Shown here: positions 35,903-44,088 of the stretch, piece by piece
How the letters are laid out: every line of letters begins with the position of its first letter
Numbering within the stretch: the stretch's first letter is position 1
From: JASGDN01 sp049841275
Lineage (GTDB): Bacteria; Chloroflexota; Chloroflexia; Thermomicrobiales; UBA6265
Assembly (NCBI GenBank): GCA_049841275.1
Contig: JASGDN010000042.1
Location: forward strand, 1-64,000
Reading direction: 5' to 3'
Length of the DNA: 64,000 bases
Notes under the pieces: generated by a model
Told to the model about the DNA's origin: nothing
Seen by the model: only the letters and a program-made list of their open reading frames with translations
Databases searched by the model: none
Position numbers and translations under genes: made by a program

Positions 35903-36118
35903 CAGGGCAATCGCATTCTGGTTTGTTTCGGGCCTCCCGGCGCCCTGGTGCCGATGCCGGCCGGCCACATTGACCATGTCATCCGGAGCATCGTCGAAGG
36001 ACGTACGAACGACCGGGCTGCCCAACACGTCGCGTTCGTAGGGCGAGCCCCGTGTGGCTCGCCGCCGATGGCCGTCGACCCTCCTGCCTGCATCGTCGTC
36101 CCACTATGCGATTGTCCA
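35903..36118. mobile_element. Small IS-derived (MITE-like) element
   Basis: The left end CAGGGCAATCGCATTC (35903-35918) is identical to the reverse complement of the IS end at 112-127. A right-hand sequence ATGCGATTGTCC (36106-36117) matches the same repeat inverted, with one mismatch. The 216 bp between contain no transposase. A hairpin GGCGAGCC/GGCTCGCC lies inside at 36042-36063. It reads as a non-autonomous or decayed relative of the ISAs1-like element. Confidence 0.5.
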
Positions 36119-36132
36119 AGGCAGATCGAGCA

Positions 36133-36160
36133 TTGACAGGGCATTGCAGCTGTATATGAT
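36133..36160 (+). promoter_or_regulatory. Sigma-70 type promoter ahead of the GntR operon
   Basis: TTGACA (36133-36138) and TATGAT (36155-36160) are 16 bases apart on the plus strand. The ATATGATATA site overlaps the -10 almost fully, as a repressor site would. The regulator gene begins 370 bases downstream. Confidence 0.6.
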
Positions 36161-36163
36161 ATA
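36154..36163. promoter_or_regulatory. Putative GntR operator ATATGATATA, site 2
   Basis: Identical to site 1. It lies in an A/T-rich island (GTATATGATATATAATA) that overlaps the -10 of the 36133 promoter. Extended, it reads as a loose palindrome around a central G. Confidence 0.6.
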
Positions 36164-36433
36164 TAATAAGCCATTGGTAGTACGAGCATGACAGGGACAC
36201 CGGGGAGGCATGGTGGAAACTCCACTGCCACATGTCCCATGGGAAAACACGAGCCCGAAGACGGCCGGTGTTCGTCCCGGCATATCCATCCCGGCGAGGA
36301 CCAGACGACGCGTGCGTTTCACGCGGTGGATGGGGATGCGGGGGCCAACCCCTGAGAACCAGGCCAGCTCGTCCGCCAAATGGGCGCCGATTCCCGGGAT
36401 GTCAGGCGGGAGCCATGCCGCAATCGCCGGCAT

Positions 36434-36443
36434 ATATGATATA
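36434..36443. promoter_or_regulatory. Putative GntR operator ATATGATATA, site 3
   Basis: Lies 85 bases before the GntR start codon within CATATATGATATATCTG, a near-palindrome ATATAT-G-ATATAT. No clear -35 accompanies it. It would suit autoregulation of the gntR-type gene. Confidence 0.55.
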
Positions 36444-36527
36444 TCTGCAACGGTACCGGTTCCGGTCGCTTCGTGGTGCCATGCACATGATGGGTCACTG
36501 TTCCAATTCCTGTGAAGGGTCTGGCGC

Positions 36528-37253
36528 GTGAAAAAACGTCCCCGTTTTCAAACCAAGCAGGAGCTGGTCTACAGCGCACTCTACGAGGCGATCATGGATT
36601 GCACGCTGGCGCCCGGCGAGCGGCTCATCATCGACGATATCTCCCGCCAGCTCGAGGTCAGCCACATCCCCGTCCGCGAAGCCATCTCCCAATTGCAATC
36701 CGAACGGCTGGTTTTCATCGTGCCACACTCCGGGGCAACCGTATCCCCGATCACCCGCGAGTCCATCCATGAGGTCTTCGTGCTCATGGAAGGGCTCGAA
36801 CTCGTCTCGATGGAGATCGCCACCGCCCGGCTCTCCCCTGCCGATTTCGACCGGCTCGAACAGCTTCTCGCCGAGATGGATGCCGCCATCGATGCCGGTG
36901 AGGTCGAGCAGTGGTCTCACCTGAACGCCACCTTCCACCGCGAGATCACCGCCGCCACCGCGATGCCGCGCGTGATCGAGATGCTCGGGCGCACGCTCGA
37001 CCACTGGGACCGCATCCGCCGCTATTTCGGGATCACACCGGGGCGTCTTGCCGAAGCCCAGGCGGAGCACCATGAGATCCTCGCGGCCCTCGTCTCCCAT
37101 GATGTCGAACACCTGCGCACGCTCGCCCGGCAACACTCCCGCCGGGCGCTCGAAGCCTACATGCTGGAGCTGGATACGAATCCGGCGGTCACGCTCACCG
37201 CATCATCGACCGGTGGTTCCGCACGTCTCTACCGGGAATCCCGAGAGGAGTAA
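36528..37253 (+). CDS. GntR family transcriptional regulator, FCD (FadR/VanR) subfamily
   Basis: A 241-residue regulator. A winged helix-turn-helix at about residues 10-75 has LYEAIMDCTLAPGERLIIDDISRQ (typical GntR start, seen as LAPGERL) and HIPVREAISQLQSERLV. The FCD ligand domain follows, with the metal-binding pattern (HLNATFHREI, then a later HHEIL and a HS-RALEAY end). FCD regulators usually sense organic or sugar acids and repress the genes for their use. The GTG start follows AAGGG by eight bases. The oxidoreductase gene begins two bases after its stop, so it is the first gene of the catabolic operon. Three ATATGATATA sites nearby are its likely targets. Confidence 0.9.
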   Translation: MKKRPRFQTKQELVYSALYEAIMDCTLAPGERLIIDDISRQLEVSHIPVREAISQLQSERLVFIVPHSGATVSPITRESIHEVFVLMEGLELVSMEIATARLSPADFDRLEQLLAEMDAAIDAGEVEQWSHLNATFHREITAATAMPRVIEMLGRTLDHWDRIRRYFGITPGRLAEAQAEHHEILAALVSHDVEHLRTLARQHSRRALEAYMLELDTNPAVTLTASSTGGSARLYRESREE

Positions 37254-37255
37254 CG

Positions 37256-38419
37256 ATGGCCGAAGGCCCTGTGACAATCGGCATCATCATGAACGGCGTG
37301 ACCGGGCGCATGGGCACCAACCAGCACCTGATCCGGTCCATCGTCGCCATTCGGGATCAGGGCGGCATCCGCTCGCGGGATGGCCGGACGCTCACGGTCG
37401 ACCCGATCCTGGTCGGGCGCGACGCGCAGAAGCTGGCCGCGCTGGCGAAGGCACATGGGATCGAACGCTGGACGACCGACCTCGACGCTGCACTGGCGAA
37501 TCCGGAGGACATCGTCTACTTCGATGCACAACGCACCGAACTCCGTGAGCCGTCCGTGAAGAAGGCGATCGCCGCCGGAAAACACGTCTATTGCGAGAAG
37601 CCGATCTCCACCAGCCTCGCATCGGCGCTCGAACTCGCCGTGCTTGCCGAGGCCGCCGGGATCAAGCACGGCGTCGTCCAGGACAAGCTCTTCCTCCCCG
37701 GCCTGCGCAAGCTGAAGCGGCTGATCGAGGGTGGATTCTTCGGCCAGATCCTCTCCGTGCGCGGTGAGTTCGGCTACTGGGTCTTCGAGGGCGACTGGCA
37801 GAGCGCCCAGCGCCCTTCGTGGAACTATCGCAAGGAGGATGGCGGCGGCATCATCGTCGACATGCTCTGCCACTGGCGATACGTACTCGACAATCTCTTC
37901 GGCGCGGTGAAGGCCGTCTCCTGCCTCGGCGCGACGCACATCCCGGAGCGCGTCGACGAGCACGGAAAGCGCTATGAGGCGACGGCCGACGATGCCGCCT
38001 ATGCGACATTCGAACTGGCGGGCGGCGCCATCGCCCACATTAATTCCTCCTGGGTCACACGGGTCTACCGCGACGAACTCTTCGTCCTGCAGGTGGATGG
38101 CACGGAAGGCAGTGCCATTGCCGGGCTGCACACCTGCAAGGTCCAGCACCGCGTGATGACGCCGAAGCCGACCTGGAATCCGGACGTGCCGACAACGATG
38201 GACTTCTTCGCCGACTGGGACGACGTGCCGGCGAATGAGGTCTTCGAGAACGCCTTCAAGGTGCAGTGGGAGATGTTCCTCCGCCATGTCGCCTGGGACG
38301 AGCCGTATCCGTTCGGCTTCCTCGAAGGGGCGAAGGGCGTGCAGCTGGCGGAACTCGGCCTCCGGGCGTGGGCGGAACGCCGCTGGCTCGATGTTCCTGC
38401 GCTCTCTGTGTCGGGATAG
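37256..38419 (+). CDS. Gfo/Idh/MocA family oxidoreductase, second copy
   Basis: A 387-residue NAD(P)-dependent oxidoreductase with an atypical, longer N-terminus (IGIIMNGVTGRMGTNQHL), HVYCEKPISTSLASALEL with the catalytic lysine near residue 120, and the active-site stretch GGGIIVDMLCHW-Y near residue 205. Motifs differ from the copy at 18760, so the substrates probably differ. It follows the GntR gene by two bases. With the DUF993 and TIM-barrel genes it makes a compact set found in sugar or sugar-acid catabolism: oxidise, isomerise, cleave. The exact substrate is not readable. Confidence 0.9.
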   Translation: MAEGPVTIGIIMNGVTGRMGTNQHLIRSIVAIRDQGGIRSRDGRTLTVDPILVGRDAQKLAALAKAHGIERWTTDLDAALANPEDIVYFDAQRTELREPSVKKAIAAGKHVYCEKPISTSLASALELAVLAEAAGIKHGVVQDKLFLPGLRKLKRLIEGGFFGQILSVRGEFGYWVFEGDWQSAQRPSWNYRKEDGGGIIVDMLCHWRYVLDNLFGAVKAVSCLGATHIPERVDEHGKRYEATADDAAYATFELAGGAIAHINSSWVTRVYRDELFVLQVDGTEGSAIAGLHTCKVQHRVMTPKPTWNPDVPTTMDFFADWDDVPANEVFENAFKVQWEMFLRHVAWDEPYPFGFLEGAKGVQLAELGLRAWAERRWLDVPALSVSG

Positions 38420-38555
38420 GGAACAGGAGCGTCCTTTCCCATTTTGGATGCCAGCTGATGCCTCGCTTCAACTCAATGTGGACGTTGCGACATTGCAGAA
38501 GCACGACCTATCGCTGTGAGATTGGGCGAGAACGCCTGCTGGGAGGAGCATTCAC

Positions 38556-39743
38556 ATGGCCATCGCAACCGCAACCACGCTTCGCCTGCCCGTCGTCGGT
38601 AGCGGGATCGAGGACTATACGCTCGGTCCGGCCTCCCCATATGCACGGTCGTATCCCGTGCCGACGAAGCGCATCGCCTTCGCCGCTGCACATGTCGTGG
38701 CCGATCCGTTCGCCAACATCAATCCGACGCTGGACGTCGCGATCGACTGGGATGCAACACTCGCCTACCGCCGGTCGCTATGGGCACTCGGGCTGCGCGT
38801 CGCCGAGGCCATGGACACCGCCCAACGCGGCATGGGCCTCGCCTGGGAAGCGAGCAAGGAGCTGATCGCCCGCTCGATCGCCGAGGCGAAGACGGTTGGC
38901 GGTCACGTCGCGAGCGGGGCGGGTACCGATCACCTCGCGCCCGATCCATCCCGCCCGCAACCACTGGACGAGATCGTGGCGGCGTATGAAGAGCAAGTGG
39001 GCTACGTCGAAGGACTCGGCGGCCAGGTGATCCTGATGGCAAGCCGCGCGCTCGCTGCCGCGGCGACATCGCCCGACGACTACGCCACCGTCTACGACCG
39101 CATCCTGTCGCAGGTGCGGCAACCGGTCATCATCCACTGGCTGGGCGACATGTTCGATCCAGCATTGCACGGCTATTGGGGCAGTGCCGACCTCGACGAG
39201 GCATCCGTTACCTGCGTCGACGTAGTGCGTGCCCATGCCGACAAGGTGGACGGCATCAAGGTCTCGCTGCTGGACAAGGACCGCGAGATCGACCTGCGCC
39301 GCCGCCTGCCGGAGGGCGTACGAATGTACACCGGCGACGACTTCAACTACGCGGAGCTGATCGCCGGGGACGAGGAAGGGTACAGCGACGCCCTGCTCGG
39401 CATCTTCGACGCAATCGCCCCTGCCGCCGGTGCGGCCTTCGCGGCCTTCGATGCCGGCGACCTCGAACGCTACCATGCGATCTTCGCGCCGACCGTTCCG
39501 CTCTCGCGCCATATCTTCCGGGCGCCGACCCGCTTCTACAAGACGGGTGTCGTCTTCATGGCGTGGTTGAACGGGCACCAGGATCACTTCCAGATGGTCG
39601 CTGGCCAGCAAAGCGCCCGTTCGCTGGTCCACCTGAGCGAGTTGTTCCGTCTTGCGGATCGCGCGAACCTGTTCCATGATCCCGAGGAAACCGCCAGCCG
39701 AATGCGTTGCTTCCTCGCTACGTCAGGAGTCGAACAGGGATGA
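38556..39743 (+). CDS. DUF993 protein, dihydrodipicolinate-synthase-like aldolase fold
   Basis: A 395-residue protein of the DUF993 family: RIAFAAAHVVADPFANINP near the start, DWDATLAYRRSLWALGLRVAEAMDTAQRGMG (seen as DWDATLAYRR and MDTAQRGMGL), QPVIIHWLGDMFDPALHGYWG and GIKVSLLDKDREI with a lysine in the place expected of a Schiff-base aldolase. The family is distantly related to dihydrodipicolinate synthases and lacks assigned chemistry, as far as I know. GGGAGGAG is eight bases before the ATG. Its TGA overlaps the ATG of the TIM-barrel gene (ATGA), so the two are coupled and probably act in sequence. Confidence 0.88.
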   Translation: MAIATATTLRLPVVGSGIEDYTLGPASPYARSYPVPTKRIAFAAAHVVADPFANINPTLDVAIDWDATLAYRRSLWALGLRVAEAMDTAQRGMGLAWEASKELIARSIAEAKTVGGHVASGAGTDHLAPDPSRPQPLDEIVAAYEEQVGYVEGLGGQVILMASRALAAAATSPDDYATVYDRILSQVRQPVIIHWLGDMFDPALHGYWGSADLDEASVTCVDVVRAHADKVDGIKVSLLDKDREIDLRRRLPEGVRMYTGDDFNYAELIAGDEEGYSDALLGIFDAIAPAAGAAFAAFDAGDLERYHAIFAPTVPLSRHIFRAPTRFYKTGVVFMAWLNGHQDHFQMVAGQQSARSLVHLSELFRLADRANLFHDPEETASRMRCFLATSGVEQG

Positions 39744-40588
39744 GTTCAACGACGCCACTGCGCAACCTCAACGAAGGCATGAAACGCCTCAGCCTCAACC
39801 AGAAGACCATCGAGAGCTGGACTGTGCCGGAGGCCATCGATGGTTGTGTCCGCCACGACGTCGAATGGATCGGCCTGTGGCGCGACAAGGTCGATGCCTA
39901 CGGACTCGCCGCGAGCGCGAAGGCCGTGCGAAATGCCGGACTCAAGGTCTCCAGCAATTGCCGCGGCGGCCTGTTCCCGTCCACGGACGCCGATGACCGC
40001 GCCGACCGGATCGAGGACAACAAGCGCGCGATCCATGAGGCAGCCGAACTCGGCGCCGAGATGCTCGCGATCGTCGGGGGAGGCCTGAACGGCGTGCAGG
40101 ACCCGGACGAGGCCCGGAAGATGATCGTCGCTGGGATCGAGGCGATCATCCCGTATGCCGAGGCGCGAGGGGTGAAGCTGGGAATCGAACCCCTTCACCC
40201 CGCGCTCGCACAGGACCGGTCCCTGGTCAGCTCGATGAAGTACGCAAACGACCTCGTCGAGCATTTCAACCACCCGAACGTCGGCCTGATCGTGGATGTC
40301 TTCCACGTCTGGTGGGACCCGTTCCTCTACGAGGAAATCGCTCGGGCGGGCAGCAAGATCATCGCCTTCCACGTCGATGATGTTCCGGTTCATTTCACGG
40401 ACGTGCTGATGAATCGCATGATGATGGGCGACGGTGTCTGCCAGATCCGGCGGATGCGGGAGGCCGTCGATGCCGCAGGCTACACTGGCCCGATCGAGGT
40501 GGAAATCTTCAACCAGGACATCTGGGATCGCGACGGCGACGCCGTGATGCGCGAGATGAAGGAACGCTTCCTCGACCACGTCCTGTAA
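39740..40588 (+). CDS. Sugar phosphate isomerase/epimerase-like TIM barrel (AP endonuclease 2 fold)
   Basis: A 282-residue protein of the xylose-isomerase-like TIM-barrel family. LGIEPLHP, VGLIVDVFHVWWDP and IEVEIFN supply the expected glutamate, aspartate/histidine and glutamate metal ligands, with IIAFHVDDVP between. These enzymes isomerise or epimerise sugars, keto-sugars and inositol derivatives. The ATG at 39740 overlaps the stop of the DUF993 gene by four bases. It is the last gene of the GntR-controlled operon and ends in a family-2 hairpin repeat. Confidence 0.9.
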   Translation: MSSTTPLRNLNEGMKRLSLNQKTIESWTVPEAIDGCVRHDVEWIGLWRDKVDAYGLAASAKAVRNAGLKVSSNCRGGLFPSTDADDRADRIEDNKRAIHEAAELGAEMLAIVGGGLNGVQDPDEARKMIVAGIEAIIPYAEARGVKLGIEPLHPALAQDRSLVSSMKYANDLVEHFNHPNVGLIVDVFHVWWDPFLYEEIARAGSKIIAFHVDDVPVHFTDVLMNRMMMGDGVCQIRRMREAVDAAGYTGPIEVEIFNQDIWDRDGDAVMREMKERFLDHVL

Positions 40589-40593
40589 CGAGG

Positions 40594-40664
40594 AGTGAGG
40601 GCCGAGAAGTGTGAAACGAGGAGAAACGGTTCGCCCCCTCGTTTCTCATTTCTCGGCCCTCACT
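40594..40664. repeat. Family-2 hairpin repeat between TIM-barrel gene and ispG
   Basis: Arms 40594-40622 and 40636-40664 pair over about 29 bp with three mismatches. The arm contains GAGGGCCGAGAA and GAAACGAGG, nearly the same words as the element at 11735-11818. It lies between convergent genes, ends one base before the ispG stop and probably terminates both. Confidence 0.75.
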
Positions 40665-40665
40665 G

Positions 40666-41835
40666 CTACACCGCCGTGAGGGTGATCATCGGCTTGTAGG
40701 CGCTCTCCGGCTCGTCGAAGATGCCGTTCTTGCGATCCTCCACGACGGCGTGGATCTCCTTGGTCAGCTCGTCGAGCATGTCCTCTTCGAGGACCGTCTT
40801 CACGATCTTGCCCTTGCGGAAGATCACACCCTTGCCATTGCCGGACGCGATGCCGACATCCGCGTCGCGCGCCTCGCCGGGACCGTTCACGACGCAGCCC
40901 ATGACGGCGACGCGGATCGGCTCGTCGATCTTCTCCAGCACGAGATCGACCTTGTTGGCCAGCGAGAAGAGATCGACCTCGACACGGCCGCAGGTTGGGC
41001 AGGCGATCATCGTCGCGCCCTTCTGCCGCAGTTCGAGGCTCTTCAGGATCTCGTACCCGACGAAGACCTCCTCCTTCGGATCGGTCGTCAGCGAGACGCG
41101 GATGGTGTCGCCGATACCGAGCGCGAGCAGGGTGCCAATGCCGACGCCCGAGCGAACGCTGCCCGCACGCGGCGTGCCGGCCTCGGTGACGCCGAGATGG
41201 AGGGGATAGTCGTTGTCGAGGCGAGCGAACCGCTGATAGGCCTCCAGCAACACAGGCACCTCGAAGGCCTTGAGGCTTACCTTCGTGTCATAGAAGTCGA
41301 GCTCTTCGAGGATCGCGATGTGCCCGAGCGCGGAACGGACGAGCCATTCGGCGCGAAGCTGGACCTGGGTGGCGCCCTGTTGCGCCATCTCATCGACGAA
41401 CTCCTCGGTCATCGGGGCCACCGAGCCGAAGTTGACGCCGATGCGGATCGGCACTCCTCGCTCCTTCGCCTTGGCGACGACGGCCCGGACATGCTCCGGT
41501 TTGCGGATGTTGCCCGGATTCAGGCGCAGGCCGTGGATGCCGGCATCGAGCGCCTTCAACGCCAGCGTGTGCTCGAAGTGGATGTCCGCGATCAGCGGAA
41601 TCGGCGAGTGCGGAACGATATCCGGTAGGGCGGCGGCGGCGACGCGGTCCGGCACGGCGATGCGGACGATTTCCGCCCCGACATCGGCGAGTTCGCGGAT
41701 CTGGGTGAGGGTGGCCTTGGGATCGCGCGTGTCGGCGGTGGCCATCGTCTGCACGCGAATCGGATACTCACCGCCGAGGGCGACATCGCCGACGTGAAGG
41801 ACTCGGGTCTTGCGGCGAGGAGCTACGAGGGACAT
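40666..41835 (-). CDS. ispG: 4-hydroxy-3-methylbut-2-en-1-yl diphosphate synthase (GcpE)
   Basis: A 389-residue iron-sulfur enzyme of the MEP isoprenoid pathway, reducing methylerythritol cyclodiphosphate. It has PIRVQTMATADTRD at the start, LIADIHFEHTLAL, RLNPGNI, IRIGVNFGS, and the [4Fe-4S] cysteines in CPTCGR and GCVVNGPGEA near the C-terminus. Single-chain bacterial form without the plant insert. RseP is encoded 350 bp upstream on the same strand; rseP with MEP genes is a common bacterial arrangement. It converges on the catabolic operon. Confidence 0.96.
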   Translation of the reverse strand: MSLVAPRRKTRVLHVGDVALGGEYPIRVQTMATADTRDPKATLTQIRELADVGAEIVRIAVPDRVAAAALPDIVPHSPIPLIADIHFEHTLALKALDAGIHGLRLNPGNIRKPEHVRAVVAKAKERGVPIRIGVNFGSVAPMTEEFVDEMAQQGATQVQLRAEWLVRSALGHIAILEELDFYDTKVSLKAFEVPVLLEAYQRFARLDNDYPLHLGVTEAGTPRAGSVRSGVGIGTLLALGIGDTIRVSLTTDPKEEVFVGYEILKSLELRQKGATMIACPTCGRVEVDLFSLANKVDLVLEKIDEPIRVAVMGCVVNGPGEARDADVGIASGNGKGVIFRKGKIVKTVLEEDMLDELTKEIHAVVEDRKNGIFDEPESAYKPMITLTAV

Positions 41836-42185
41836 GGTGTGAGGATTCCTCCGTGGAGGCTGGCGACGCCAGCAGACCGATGCAACGCGGCGGTCGGGCG
41901 ATCACGTTGCCCAGGACGGACCGCACGCGGTTGTTCTCTTATGAATGATACGCCGCTTCGGGCCGCCTGTGTGTTGATCGTTCGTGAACAATTCAGCCCA
42001 GTCCAGGATTCAACGCCTGCTCCGACGACAGGGCACATCCGACACCCTGCGAACACGACACCGTATGGGGTCCGGTTGCGTGCAGGGCAAGCTCGTGCGG
42101 TTTACCGCGCTCCAGGCAGATGCGACTCGTGTACCGCTTGGACCGCTACGGATCGAGCCTCGCCGCGAAGGCTCAAGACGTTCCG
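41836..42185. other. Gap between rseP and ispG
   Basis: 350 bp with no gene that I can support. It contains a ten-base palindrome GTTCGTGAAC (41980-41989) and the ispG leader with a GGAGG site. The spacing suggests that ispG has its own promoter, although no consensus promoter is visible. Confidence 0.5.
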
Positions 42186-43814
42186 TCACGGCAGGAGCGG
42201 TGTCCCGCTGAAGAGCCGATGGACATCCCCGAAGGCGATCACGAACATCAATCCGAGCAGGATCACCATGCCGGCAAGATGAACCATGCCTTCCTTCTCC
42301 GGGGCGATCTTCTTGCCGCCGCGCAGGATCTCCACAACGACGAACATCAGGCGTCCGCCATCGAGGGCCGGCAACGGCAGCAGGTTCAACACGCCGAGGC
42401 TGACCGAGATGAGCGTCGTGATCTGGAAGAGCGTCACCCACTTCGGCGCCGAAGAGCGCGTTAGCAACTCCGACGTCAACTGGCCCATGCCGACCGGACC
42501 GGTGAGTTGGTCGGTATTCACGCCTTGGGTCGCCATCTGCTTGATGCCGCTCAGCGTACCGCTCGTGATGCCCCAGAACTGGTTCCATCCCTCCGGCACC
42601 ACCTGCGCCGCCGCGACATGCTCGTAGACATTCTGATAGGACACGCTCGTGCCGACGACGCTGAACGGATTGTCCTGTGCGGCGTTCACGCCGATGGCCT
42701 CGATCGGATTGTCCTTGTCGCCAATCTCCGGCACGGCGAGCGCGGCCGAGAGCTTCTTGCTCGTCACGGTGCCGTTCTCGTCGACATTCCGGAAATACTC
42801 GATCTGGACCGTCTTGCCGCTGGACGCGATCAACGCTTGCTGGAAGGAGACGCCGTCCGAGACCTTGACCCCGCCAATCGCGGTGATGCGGTCGCCGGGA
42901 TAGAGCCCAGCTTTTGCGGCGGAAGAATTGGCGGCCACAGCCGTGAGCTGGATCGTGAACTCCGGCACCGCCAGCGATACGGTCTGCTCCTGCCCACCAC
43001 GCTGGACGACCACCGGCACGGTCCGTCCGGCGACACCTGCGAGCAGGTTCTGCGCCTGCAGCCAGGAATCGAGGCGCACGCCGTCAATCGCCACGATGCG
43101 GTCGCCAGATGCGATGCCGGCCTTCGCTGCGGGCGATGCCGCCGCCACCTCGCGGACGCTGACGGTGGAGCGGATTCCCTCTCCCATCGTGATGCCAGTG
43201 GCGCCCTGGTTGGCCGGAGGATTCTCGCGCGGGGTGACGGTGGTTGTCAGCTCCTTGCCGCCCCGGAGGATCGTCACCTCGGTCTGGCCCCCGGCATGTT
43301 GGGAGATCAGGTCGCGAAGTTGACCTGTGGATGTGATCGCGGTGCCATCGACCGCAACGATGGCGTCGCCGGGCTGCCAACCGGCATCGAACGCCGGAGA
43401 ACCCTCGGCAACCTGGCCGATGTAGATCTGGCTCGACTCCGAGGGAAGCCCCTGAAACGCGACGAGCATGACCGAGAGCCCGATCGCGACGAGGAAGTTC
43501 ATCAACGGTCCAGCGATGAGGAACCAGCCGCGTTGCCATGGCGACTTGGCATTCATCGAATCCGGGCTCATGTCGTTCGCGTCCTCGCCCTTCACCCGGA
43601 CGAAGCCGCCGAACGGAATCCAGTTGAGCGACCAGAGCACGCCCCGCCAACGCCATCCCTTGGCGCGGGGCGGGATGCCGATGCCGAACTCTTCCACCGT
43701 CACCCCGACACTGCGGGCGGCGAGGAAGTGGCCAAATTCATGGGCGAGGATGAGGAATGCCAGGATGGGGATGATCAGAAGACCGAAGAGCAGGCCTTCC
43801 GAAATGTCAAACAC
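42186..43814 (-). CDS. rseP: RIP metalloprotease RseP/RasP (site-2 protease) with three PDZ domains
   Basis: A 542-residue intramembrane zinc protease. HEFGH is at residues 25-29 in the first helix, FGIGIPPR and the GGFVRVKGED loop follow, and the C-terminal LPALDGGR supplies the third zinc ligand. Between the helices three PDZ-like units are visible, with GDAIVAVDG, GDRIVAIDG and GDRITAIGG cores spaced about 85-95 residues apart; most homologues have one or two. RseP-type proteases cut anti-sigma factors and signal peptide remnants. The GTG at 43814 has GGAG eight bases upstream and starts right before the first helix. Confidence 0.93.
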   Translation of the reverse strand: MFDISEGLLFGLLIIPILAFLILAHEFGHFLAARSVGVTVEEFGIGIPPRAKGWRWRGVLWSLNWIPFGGFVRVKGEDANDMSPDSMNAKSPWQRGWFLIAGPLMNFLVAIGLSVMLVAFQGLPSESSQIYIGQVAEGSPAFDAGWQPGDAIVAVDGTAITSTGQLRDLISQHAGGQTEVTILRGGKELTTTVTPRENPPANQGATGITMGEGIRSTVSVREVAAASPAAKAGIASGDRIVAIDGVRLDSWLQAQNLLAGVAGRTVPVVVQRGGQEQTVSLAVPEFTIQLTAVAANSSAAKAGLYPGDRITAIGGVKVSDGVSFQQALIASSGKTVQIEYFRNVDENGTVTSKKLSAALAVPEIGDKDNPIEAIGVNAAQDNPFSVVGTSVSYQNVYEHVAAAQVVPEGWNQFWGITSGTLSGIKQMATQGVNTDQLTGPVGMGQLTSELLTRSSAPKWVTLFQITTLISVSLGVLNLLPLPALDGGRLMFVVVEILRGGKKIAPEKEGMVHLAGMVILLGLMFVIAFGDVHRLFSGTPLLP

Positions 43815-43948
43815 AGGTATCGCTCCAGATGATACGGCTGAGGCTGCAAGGACCGGCCATCGACGCATCGTCACGGCCACGCGGAAGTCAGCACGCTGCT
43901 AATGGTACACCGCCCACGCGCGCGACCCGACGCCGCCAGATGGCGTGA

Positions 43949-43954
43949 TACAAT
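43949..43954 (+). promoter_or_regulatory. Putative -10 element TACAAT for ald
   Basis: TACAAT in the context GTGATACAATG lies 135 bases before the ald start, in the 274-bp gap divergent from rseP. No consensus -35 is seen. Confidence 0.35.
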
Positions 43955-44088
43955 GCCGCCGCCCGGGGATCCAGACACATGCACCCCATTCCACGATTCC
44001 GGCATCTCCCCTATCATTGCCGCGAACGTACGCAGCGGCACGCCAGTGTCGTCGTCCTCCGTTTTCCTTGCGCACGAGGTGATTCGAA

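Larger units (their letters stand above)
35817..36527. other. 710-bp regulatory region between DUF2264 and the GntR operon
   Basis: No convincing gene. It holds an IS-derived small element (35903-36118), a consensus promoter (36133-36160) with an overlapping ATATGATATA site, and a further ATATGATATA site at 36434. The regulator's leader would be about 360 bases long from this promoter. A promoter for the DUF2264 gene should also be here; a TATTAT on the minus strand beside the 36154 site is a weak candidate. Confidence 0.55.
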
